Shown here one piece after another: positions 1 to 5,193 of a DNA stretch of 5,193 nucleotides. The position numbers and the translations under genes were made by a program. This stretch comes from Treponema sp. Lineage in GTDB: Bacteria; Spirochaetota; Spirochaetia; Treponematales; Breznakiellaceae. The notes under the pieces were generated by a model, which made no database searches, had not been told where the DNA came from, and was given only the letters and a program-made list of their open reading frames with translations. The DNA is taken from positions 1 through 5,193 of the forward strand of contig JAISEB010000177.1 in NCBI GenBank assembly GCA_031264395.1, written 5' to 3'. Position 1 is the stretch's first letter, and each line of letters begins with the position of its first letter.

Positions 1-815
1 TTCCACAGATCCCGGATTTCCCCAGGATCGGCGGCGGCGCGTTTTACCCGGGAAAATTCGCCGAGGACCGCGAGGAGCGTATCGCGCCGGGAAACGGCGC
101 GGCCGGCAAGGGAAGCGCAGCCCGAAGCGCCGGCGGGGAGGCGGTTGTTTACGTTGATCCCTGCGCCGACGGCCATCCATTCGACGCCGTCTCCCTCGCC
201 GTACACGTCCGAAAGGATGCCCGCCGTTTTTTTCCCGCCCGAGTACACGTCGTTGGGCCATCGGAGAAAGGCGTCCGTCCGGCATACCCCGCGCACGGCC
301 CTGCACACGGCTATGTGGGCCGCCATGACAAGGAGCGCGTAGTTGGCAATGGAAAGCCGGGGACGCTCAAGCATGGTAAAGAAAAGCCCGCCTTTTCCCG
401 AAACCCAGTTCTTCCCGTTCCTGCCGCGGCCGGCCGTCTGCGTTTCGGCGGTTATCACCGTTCCGCCGGGGGCGTCCGCGAAGGCGCATTCCCTGGCCCG
501 GTTCATGGTACTGTCCGTTACCGTAAAATGGCGGAAGCGCCCCTCTTCTTCGCCAAATTCCCAAGGGTAAAGAAAATCGTTTTCCGCGTCTTCAAGGCTG
601 TAACCCCGGGGGCCGGACGCGACGGCGTACCCCGCCTCCATAAGGGCTCGCACGCCTTTCCACACCGCGACTCTGGAAATTCCCGCCCCGGCGGCGAGGC
701 TTTCCCCGGTAACGGGTTCTCCCGGCCTTCCCCTTAACCGTGAAAGTATAAAAGCCCTTGTGGAAAGGCCCGTCCCGTCCCCGGTCCCTTTGCCCGCCCC
801 TTTTCCGTTAACCAT
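1..815 (-). CDS. birA: Biotin--[acetyl-CoA-carboxylase] ligase with N-terminal HTH (BirA), 3' end cut by window edge
   Basis: Cytoplasmic enzyme that makes biotinyl-5'-AMP from biotin and ATP and transfers biotin to a lysine of carboxylase carrier proteins. Forms with a helix-turn-helix can also repress biotin genes. The frame is open for 271 codons from ATG 815-813 to the left edge. Visible in order: a Gly/Lys-rich leader (residues 2-16); a winged HTH of the HTH_11 type (about 17-75, with ISRVAVWKGVRAL around the recognition helix); and the catalytic domain from about 95, with the DST motif (101-103), the adenylate-binding loop GRGRNGKNW (129-137), RWPND (185-189), KTAGIL (196-201, the lysine matching the conserved active-site lysine) and VGAGINVNN (216-224). 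E. coli BirA has 321 residues, so roughly the last 50, the SH3-like C-terminal domain, lie outside. The start is the first ATG after an in-frame stop at 854-852; no good Shine-Dalgarno precedes it. Family assignment is secure; the regulatory role is inferred from the HTH. Confidence 0.95.
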   Translation of the reverse strand, partial: MVNGKGAGKGTGDGTGLSTRAFILSRLRGRPGEPVTGESLAAGAGISRVAVWKGVRALMEAGYAVASGPRGYSLEDAENDFLYPWEFGEEEGRFRHFTVTDSTMNRARECAFADAPGGTVITAETQTAGRGRNGKNWVSGKGGLFFTMLERPRLSIANYALLVMAAHIAVCRAVRGVCRTDAFLRWPNDVYSGGKKTAGILSDVYGEGDGVEWMAVGAGINVNNRLPAGASGCASLAGRAVSRRDTLLAVLGEFSRVKRAAADPGEIRDLW

Positions 816-890
816 GATAAAAAGAAGGTTAACACGGGAAGGGCGGCGGCGTCAACATCGCAGACCCTTCGTTCCAGCAATTCTCCATAA

Positions 891-944
891 TTAACCAAAT
901 TAACCAAATTAACCAAATTAACCAAATTAACCAAATTAACCAAA
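891..944. repeat. Six perfect tandem copies of the 9-bp unit TTAACCAAA
   Basis: Units start at 891, 900, 909, 918, 927 and 936 with no mismatch. On the minus strand the unit reads TTTGGTTAA. The array ends about 75 bp upstream of the birA start and is followed on its right by GACAGACACGG (945-955), which resembles the reverse complement of the GTCYGT module at 1143-1216. The unit length is a multiple of three, so reading frames run through the array as LVN or WLI peptide repeats; these look incidental. Confidence 0.98.
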
Positions 945-1021
945 GACAGACACGGATGTTTGCTTCGATATTCCGCAATGTAACCCTGAAATCTCTCCTT
1001 TGTTTGCCGGAAAGAAGAATT

Positions 1022-1173
1022 TTTAACCACAAGGTCGAACAAGTCGAAAAAGTAAAGGGAAAAGAGAAGTTTTCCCTTAAAAAACTTCTTCGACTTCTTC
1101 GACTTTTTGTGATAATCTCTTCCTCTTTCGTTCGAGTAAAAAGTCCGTTCTGTCCGCGAGGTCTGTGGTTAAA
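1022..1173. repeat. 10-bp inverted repeat bracketing the hairpin
   Basis: TTTAACCACA at 1022-1031 is the exact reverse complement of TGTGGTTAAA at 1164-1173. The pair encloses the long hairpin in an approximately 152-bp block. Each end belongs to one of the short-period modules nearby. This could be the boundary of a small non-coding repeat element or a by-product of related repeats lying in opposite orientation. No flanking target-site duplication was recognised. Confidence 0.55.
1028..1111. repeat. Long imperfect hairpin with arms made of 9-bp units
   Basis: Three paired segments nest around a 6-base loop at 1064-1069. 1055-1063 pairs with 1070-1078 at 9 of 9 positions, 1034-1053 with 1084-1103 at 18 of 20, and 1028-1032 with 1107-1111 at 5 of 5. 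Small asymmetric internal loops (1054 against 1079-1083, and 1033 against 1104-1106) separate them. The right arm holds two copies of CTTCTTCGA in tandem, and the left arm the degenerate complement (TCGAACAAG, TCGAAAAAG). A run of five T follows the right arm on the plus strand, but no gene ends here, so a terminator role is unlikely. It may be an intergenic palindromic repeat. Confidence 0.8.
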
Positions 1174-1216
1174 TTCGGTTTTGTCCGTTCTGTCCGTGAT
1201 GGTCTGTGGTTGAATT
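1143..1216. repeat. Two direct copies of a GTCYGT-periodic module
   Basis: Copy 1 spans 1143-1175 and copy 2 spans 1183-1216. Both begin with the same 14 bases, GTCCGTTCTGTCCG, and both contain GGTCTGTGGTT followed by AATT after one variable base. Each copy is built of 9-bp units starting GTCYG (at 1143, 1152 and 1161; then 1183, 1192 and, after one extra base, 1202). The copies lie about 40 bp apart, start to start. The module is similar in style to degenerate intergenic repeats with a 9-10 bp period known from several bacterial genomes. Confidence 0.85.
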
Positions 1217-1229
1217 TTGAATTGCTGTT

Positions 1230-1246
1230 TTTCATTACGAATGAAA
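1230..1246. promoter_or_regulatory. 17-bp dyad, possible operator
   Basis: TTTCATT (1230-1236) and AATGAAA (1240-1246) are perfect inverted 7-bp arms around ACG. The dyad lies about 190 bp upstream of the lipoprotein start. Its left arm overlaps a weak -35-like TTCATT (1231-1236), which is 17 bp from a -10-like TATAGA (1254-1259). A dimeric repressor site is possible, but no regulator can be named and both hexamers are poor matches. A/T-rich DNA yields such palindromes by chance. Confidence 0.25.
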
Positions 1247-1415
1247 CTTTTTTTATAGATATTTTTTTCACAAAAAAAGGCGTTTTTTAATGAAAAATGT
1301 AGAATTCACCGATATTATGCGATATATAGCTACATTAGGGGCCGGAGGTCCCTTTCGAAGCCTGAAAACGGTCCGGTTTTGTCCGAAAGAGTGCGAAAAA
1401 ACGCAATATCGGCAG

Positions 1416-1432
1416 AAGGAGGAAAACAGGGG
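1416..1432 (+). promoter_or_regulatory. Ribosome-binding-site candidates for the lipoprotein gene
   Basis: AAGGAGG at 1416-1422 is a strong Shine-Dalgarno core but sits 17 bases before GTG 1440. AGGGG at 1428-1432 is weaker but ideally spaced at 7 bases. The strong core is 9 bases from another GTG at 1432, but that frame stops at once (TGA 1441-1443) after three codons. The GTG at 1440 is the only in-frame start between these sites and the hydrophobic signal segment. Confidence 0.5.
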
Positions 1433-1439
1433 TGCGTTT

Positions 1440-1520
1440 GTGAATGGTGTTCGCAGGTTTATATACTCGGTTGTTTTCGGCGCGTTCGCGGCGGGCGTCC
1501 CTGTTATTTTCAACTCATGT
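1440..1520 (+). other. Lipoprotein signal peptide and lipid-attachment cysteine
   Basis: The 26-residue leader has a short basic N-region (NGVRR), a hydrophobic core (FIYSVVFGAFAAGVPVIF) and the lipobox FNS before Cys27 (codon 1518-1520). Phe at -3 and Asn at -2 depart from the classic LAGC pattern but fit the relaxed lipoboxes known in spirochaetes. Signal peptidase II would cut before Cys27, leaving a mature N terminus of CENPYI. Confidence 0.75.
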
Positions 1521-4500
1521 GAAAATCCCTACATTATTCATAATCTCAGCCGTCCTGTCGTGCTCAAGGGGCTGGAATTCCACACCAACATGGACGGCTC
1601 AGGTGATGTTTATTCCCTAAAACCGGTATTTGATTCATCCATAAAAAACTACACCGTTCAGGTTCACGAGCTTGCCACGGAGGTTCTGCCTTCGGGATTC
1701 GCGGAAGACGGGGCCTTTGTTGTCTTCGGGACCGCCCTCTTTGTCGGGCCCGGCAACGCCCCCGTACAGGATTCGCGGGGGAACACGTTTTCGGCGTATG
1801 AAAACGGGCGCTACCGTTACCCCTCCGAGGTTTACGGCCTTCACCTTACCTTCACCATAATAAAGGAATACCGCGCCCCCGAAACCTACGCCGTTCTGGT
1901 TATGCGGCGTTCCGATCCGGGCCGCATCGCCGCCCTTGCCATACGGGCCGTTGAATGGACCGGCGCGGGACCGTCCTCCCCCAATCCTTCGGACCCCGGA
2001 TGGGATCACGGCGACACCGCCAACTATATGGAAAACTTCCACGCGGCGGGCCAGAATTACGAGGTACAGCTTCCCTATTACGCCGACAAGATCCTTATAG
2101 AGCCGGACGCCCCATCCGACGTTATCATTGGGTACACACTGTACGAGAAGGACCCCCAGTACTACCCGGAACACGTTGCCGCCGCCGGAGGCGCAGTAGG
2201 CAAGACCGTTTCGCACAGCGCGGCGGCCGTTCCCCTGTACATCGACTTTACAGGATCTTCCCCCGCCGTTTACGACAGCCCGCAGCTCCGCGTAAGGCCT
2301 CCCGAAGTGGATATTTACACGGGCCTAAAAACCTCTTACCTGTGGATCAGCACCGCGGTGGAAGATCCCGACACGCACGAACAGCGTTATCACTTTGATT
2401 ACAAGATCAAGCTTGTGTGGAAGAAGAGCAAGGCTTACCTCAGCGCCATAGACGTGCGGGACGACAAGGTCCCCGGCGCAAAAAGGCTGCAGGGGAACTT
2501 TATAATGGAGGCGCTGAATTACAGCGCTCTGGTCCACCAGGAGGCGGGGAATATTGAGGTAAAAGCCGTTCCCCGCAAGTCCTCCTATACGGTACAGTTT
2601 GAAGAATGGACCATGATTGGCGGGACGATTCTGCATTCGGGGCCGCTTCCGCATCCGGCGGATCTGCCGCTTTCCAGCCCGCCAAGCTACACCTATAAAC
2701 GGCCTTTTTCCGCCCAGGCCACGGCGGTGCGTATCATTGTTAGAAACCCCGGCTTCCCGGAGGATGACTGTATCTACTGGGTGGAAGTGGGCAGGGAGGC
2801 GGACCCGGCGACGCTTGTCAACCTTAGAATAGAGGGCCAGGTTTCAGGCGGTCCCTGGAAGACCCTCTTCTGGTCCGACGGCGGGAGCCTTTCGGCGCTT
2901 CCCGATCCCCTCCTTACCTTTAAGGAGATACCGCACGCCGCTTCTCCCATACCTCCGTATTTTGACGTTTCCCCCAACGCGGATGATCCGACAAACTACA
3001 CGCTGGAAGTAGACGGGACGGTTACAAGGCTCCGCGTAACAGGGTACCGCGAGCCGGGCGGCAGCGCCCCCCGTTACAGGCTGGGCGACGGCCAGAACGA
3101 GGTACTGGAAAACGGCGTTGAGTTCGCCTTTACGGGCGGTACGGGCCTTACCGTTACCGCCCGCAGGGACGGTTTCAGGGACCGCCCCTACGGCTTTACC
3201 ATTACACGCGCGGGGGCCCTTGGCATAGATCTCTACACCGATATGGACGACCCTGAAGCTCCCGGCTCCCCGAACCCGCTCCTCAACAGCTATGAGCGGG
3301 GGATCTTCCAGGCCTTTATCTCCACCAACATGGGCAAGGCGGTGAACACGTCCCTTCCCGGCAATACCATCGTCATAAGGGTAACGCCCAAACTGGGCTG
3401 GGAATACGATTCCCATGCCGTAACCTTGCCGAGCGGCGCCCCTCTTGCCGGGACAACGCCCGCGAAGAGCGGGGACACGTGGTCATGGCAGTTCACCATG
3501 CCCAACGAGAAGGTGACCATTGTCCTCAACTACAAGTTGAATACGGACAAGGTTCTCCGTGTGGCTTACGCCGCCCCCCGGCCCAGCTCAAACCTCGATC
3601 TTAGAAGGGCAAGCCGTACCGGGGGCTACGGTGACGGCGGTGACGGAAGAACCGCCACAAGCTGGGCCTACGCGTCAAGCGATCTGCAGGCTGTCATCAA
3701 CAGCTATAAAAACGGCGAATTTGACGAAATCTGGCTCCTTGAGGGCGGCTATACCATAGACAGCTGGGCGGACGAGCTTACGGGAAACGTATGGAGCCTT
3801 TCCTCCGGTACGGATGTAAACGCCGTTTCGGCTTATACGGATACGGGCAGCCCCGTCCGCTCGGACCCGAAGAACATGGCCTTTGTGCTTAAACAGGGGC
3901 TGAGGATCTACGGCGGCTTCAGCGGCACTGAGGGAAGTTCCAACGCCAGCATTCCCGGTGCCCAAAAAGAGGGCCGCGAAAGGCCGAGCCGGAGCGGCGA
4001 TCCCGCAAAGACGTATTTGAGCGGCCTCCTTTACGGCACGTCGACAAGCGTGCGCCACGTGGTTATTGCCGCCGGCATAGCTCCCCGCGACGGGGACACG
4101 CCGAATCTTTCCAACCGCGACGATCTTGATACGGAATATGACTTTACCATCGGCAGCGACGGGAACGGGATCTTCGGGGGAAGCGGCGTTACCCTGCTTG
4201 ACACCCTTTCCATACAGGACGGCCTTCGTACCAAGGACGACAGGCTCATAAAATACAAAGGGACCGACAACGCCAACTTTATCCTCCACACAAGGGGCGC
4301 GGGCCTCTACGCCGTCAACGCCAGCCCCGTCCTCAATAATGTCCTCATAACAAGGAACACCTCCGTTGCCGGCGGGGGCATGTACAACACCGCCAACGGC
4401 GTGGGCGGCCCGGTGATGAACAAGGTCAAATTTATCAACAACGACGCCACGGGTTACGCCGGGCACGAGGGCGACGGGGCGGGTTTCGCCAATTACGGCG

Positions 4501-5193
4501 CTTCCGCCCTGTGCCTTCCCGTGTTCATTAACTGTGAATTCAGGAACAACTCCATTACCGGGGGGCGCGGCGCGGGCATATACGCCGGCGGCGGGGGCGG
4601 CGTTCTTGTAAAGGGGTGTACGTTCAGTTACAACGACACCAATACGGGCGGGGGCCTTTCGAACTACGGCAATACCTGGGTCTTTGATACGGATTTCTCT
4701 TACAACCGCGCCGGCCTTTCGGGCGGCGGCGTTGAAAACGGCGGCAATCTTAAACTTGTCAGCGTTACGGTGAGGAACAACACCGGGGGCGGGATCAACA
4801 ACAGCAACCGCCTTACGGCGGCCAACCTGACGGCGCTGGACGGGATCTCAAGCGGCGGCTCCCTTGGCATGACCGATTCAACCATTCAGGGTTCGGGCAT
4901 CTCGCTGGGCGGGGCCTCGGTCATTGCCAACACCGTCATCGCCGGAACAGGCGGCGGTACGGGCCTGTCGTTCGGGGTATCAAGCGCCAGCAAAGATCCG
5001 GGTTCTCCCGTGCTTGCGGGCTGTATTCTTGCCAACGTTACCGTTACGGGCTGGGGGACGGGGATTTCCGCCTCGTATTATTCGGAATATACCCATAACC
5101 ACGGGGCGGCGAATCTTGTCATGAACAGCGTCCGCGTTACCAACAACGGGACCGGCGTCGATGTAAGAGGGAACACCGCCGCCCTGGAGCAGG
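1440..5193 (+). CDS. Large modular surface lipoprotein with cadherin-like domains and a Pmp-like beta-helix, 3' end cut by window edge
   Basis: Predicted lipid-anchored cell-surface protein, probably for adhesion or binding; the actual ligand is unknown. The frame is open from GTG 1440 for 1251 codons and runs off the edge. Residues 1-26 form a lipoprotein signal peptide: RR at 5-6, a hydrophobic core at about 7-24, and lipobox FNSC with the acceptor Cys27 followed by ENP. Then come three or four cadherin-like beta-sandwich-type modules (about 40-157, 166-328, 332-453, 459-590), several closing with a Y-x-V-x-V-x-R type strand; an InlB B-repeat/Flg_new-like module (about 621-701, ending in FTMPNEKVTIVLNY); and a right-handed beta-helix with a typical cap (SSDLQAVI near 746-753, IWLLEGGYTI from 764, IYGGF at 823-827). 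The helix runs to the edge. An in-frame ATG at 1290 would add 50 residues before the signal peptide and is less likely. The module types are recognised by pattern; the function is inferred. Confidence 0.88.
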   Translation, partial: MNGVRRFIYSVVFGAFAAGVPVIFNSCENPYIIHNLSRPVVLKGLEFHTNMDGSGDVYSLKPVFDSSIKNYTVQVHELATEVLPSGFAEDGAFVVFGTALFVGPGNAPVQDSRGNTFSAYENGRYRYPSEVYGLHLTFTIIKEYRAPETYAVLVMRRSDPGRIAALAIRAVEWTGAGPSSPNPSDPGWDHGDTANYMENFHAAGQNYEVQLPYYADKILIEPDAPSDVIIGYTLYEKDPQYYPEHVAAAGGAVGKTVSHSAAAVPLYIDFTGSSPAVYDSPQLRVRPPEVDIYTGLKTSYLWISTAVEDPDTHEQRYHFDYKIKLVWKKSKAYLSAIDVRDDKVPGAKRLQGNFIMEALNYSALVHQEAGNIEVKAVPRKSSYTVQFEEWTMIGGTILHSGPLPHPADLPLSSPPSYTYKRPFSAQATAVRIIVRNPGFPEDDCIYWVEVGREADPATLVNLRIEGQVSGGPWKTLFWSDGGSLSALPDPLLTFKEIPHAASPIPPYFDVSPNADDPTNYTLEVDGTVTRLRVTGYREPGGSAPRYRLGDGQNEVLENGVEFAFTGGTGLTVTARRDGFRDRPYGFTITRAGALGIDLYTDMDDPEAPGSPNPLLNSYERGIFQAFISTNMGKAVNTSLPGNTIVIRVTPKLGWEYDSHAVTLPSGAPLAGTTPAKSGDTWSWQFTMPNEKVTIVLNYKLNTDKVLRVAYAAPRPSSNLDLRRASRTGGYGDGGDGRTATSWAYASSDLQAVINSYKNGEFDEIWLLEGGYTIDSWADELTGNVWSLSSGTDVNAVSAYTDTGSPVRSDPKNMAFVLKQGLRIYGGFSGTEGSSNASIPGAQKEGRERPSRSGDPAKTYLSGLLYGTSTSVRHVVIAAGIAPRDGDTPNLSNRDDLDTEYDFTIGSDGNGIFGGSGVTLLDTLSIQDGLRTKDDRLIKYKGTDNANFILHTRGAGLYAVNASPVLNNVLITRNTSVAGGGMYNTANGVGGPVMNKVKFINNDATGYAGHEGDGAGFANYGASALCLPVFINCEFRNNSITGGRGAGIYAGGGGGVLVKGCTFSYNDTNTGGGLSNYGNTWVFDTDFSYNRAGLSGGGVENGGNLKLVSVTVRNNTGGGINNSNRLTAANLTALDGISSGGSLGMTDSTIQGSGISLGGASVIANTVIAGTGGGTGLSFGVSSASKDPGSPVLAGCILANVTVTGWGTGISASYYSEYTHNHGAANLVMNSVRVTNNGTGVDVRGNTAALEQ
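1557..3209 (+). other. Region of tandem cadherin-like beta-sandwich modules within the lipoprotein
   Basis: Four segments follow the same plan: an opening strand, then an F..xxxYxVxV-type strand, then a closing strand ending near an arginine. Module 1 opens with LKGLEF (42-47), has VFDSSIKNYTVQV and closes with YAVLVMRR. Module 2 has NYEVQLPYYADKI near 206 and is the least clear; it carries a long insertion. Module 3 closes with IYWVEVGRE (445-453). Module 4 contains NYTLEVDG and closes with YGFTITR (590). This resembles Pfam Cadherin-like (PF12733), which is frequent in secreted proteins of spirochaetes and Firmicutes. The modules are strongly diverged from one another, so boundaries are approximate. 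Confidence 0.6.
4296..4799 (+). repeat. Protein-level FxxN / GGx repeats of the beta-helix (Pmp-like)
   Basis: Coils alternate a glycine turn with an FxxN motif. GAGLY (954-958) and GGGM (978-981) come before FINN (998-1001), then FRNN (1034-1037), GAGIY (1044-1048), FSYN (1062-1065), GGGL (1070-1073), FSYN (1086-1089), GGGV (1095-1098), VRNN (1111-1114) and GGGI (1116-1119). The spacing of about 24-36 residues fits one or more beta-helix turns per repeat. Chlamydial polymorphic outer membrane proteins are defined by GGA(I/L/V) and FxxN repeats of this kind. In those proteins the helix is a passenger of an autotransporter, whereas here the protein starts as a lipoprotein. Confidence 0.75.

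Larger units (their letters stand above)
816..1439. other. Divergent intergenic region packed with short-period repeats
   Basis: No convincing gene is seen on either strand. Short open frames here, such as one at 956-1213 on the plus strand and minus-strand ones through the TTAACCAAA array, translate into repeat-derived low-complexity peptides without recognisable domains. The region is clearly richer in A/T than the two genes. It contains the 9-bp tandem array, the long hairpin, the GTCYGT direct repeats and the 17-bp dyad listed separately. Because the flanking genes diverge, promoters for both should lie here and no terminator is expected. For the minus-strand gene, the array itself supplies TTGGTT (-35-like) and TTAATT (-10-like) hexamers 16 bp apart, but this fit is weak. 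Confidence 0.7.

Noticed and set aside
734..1042. Minus-strand frames with LVN or WLI peptide repeats
   Set aside because: The peptide repeats are translations of the 9-bp DNA array; the frame at 734-1042 overlaps the start of birA out of frame, and neither it nor the one at 829-1032 has domain support.
1084..1108. Hairpin followed by T-run as a rho-independent terminator
   Set aside because: No plus-strand gene ends upstream. The stem is long, interrupted and AT-rich, unlike a compact GC-rich terminator stem.
956..1213. 85-codon open frame on the plus strand in the intergenic region
   Set aside because: It runs through the hairpin and the GTCYGT repeats, has no recognisable domain or Shine-Dalgarno, and its composition follows the repeats.
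891..1216. CRISPR array
   Set aside because: The repeats are 9 bp long and contiguous, or short degenerate modules; there are no 20-40 bp repeats separated by unique spacers and no cas genes.
1272..1288. A7-GGCG-T6 potential stem-loop
   Set aside because: It has only A-T pairs and a 4-base loop, so it is too weak to call a structured element; A- and T-tracts are common in this AT-rich stretch.
1635..2216. 193-codon open frame on the minus strand
   Set aside because: It is antisense to the first beta-sandwich modules, has no known motif, and is explained by codon bias of the sense gene.
3675..4466. 263-codon open frame on the minus strand
   Set aside because: It is antisense to the beta-helix coding frame, which has clear motif support. 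Long antisense frames are common in GC-rich DNA.

Overview
The window holds two protein-coding genes, both cut by the window edges and transcribed away from each other, with a repeat-filled, AT-rich intergenic stretch of about 620 bases between them. The left gene (minus strand, 1-815) is a bifunctional BirA-type biotin protein ligase that lacks its C-terminal end in this window. The right gene (plus strand, about 1440 to beyond 5193) encodes a very large predicted surface lipoprotein. It has a lipoprotein signal peptide, a chain of cadherin-like beta-sandwich modules, one InlB/Flg_new-like repeat and a right-handed beta-helix with chlamydial Pmp-style FxxN and GGx motifs.

Organism: the relaxed lipobox (FNSC followed by ENP), the chain of cadherin-like and Flg_new-like modules on a lipoprotein, and GC-rich genes separated by AT-rich intergenic DNA full of short-period repeats suggest a spirochaete, perhaps a gut or termite-gut Treponema relative. 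This is inference from style; no marker gene in the window fixes the taxonomy, and Bacteroidota or another phylum with large beta-helix surface proteins is possible.

Intergenic region (816-1439), left to right: six perfect tandem copies of a 9-bp unit (891-944); an imperfect long hairpin (1028-1111) whose arms are themselves built from 9-bp units; two direct copies of a GTCYGT-periodic module (1143-1216); a 17-bp dyad (1230-1246); an A/T-rich stretch with weak promoter-like hexamers; and two ribosome-binding-site candidates before the lipoprotein GTG start. The repeat families share a 9-bp period and are partly inverted with respect to each other, so they look like one mosaic intergenic repeat element.

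Nothing links the two genes functionally: one is cytoplasmic cofactor metabolism and regulation, the other a cell-surface structure. No tRNA, rRNA, CRISPR array or transposase was seen. The points most worth a second look are the repeat mosaic and the modular architecture of the lipoprotein.
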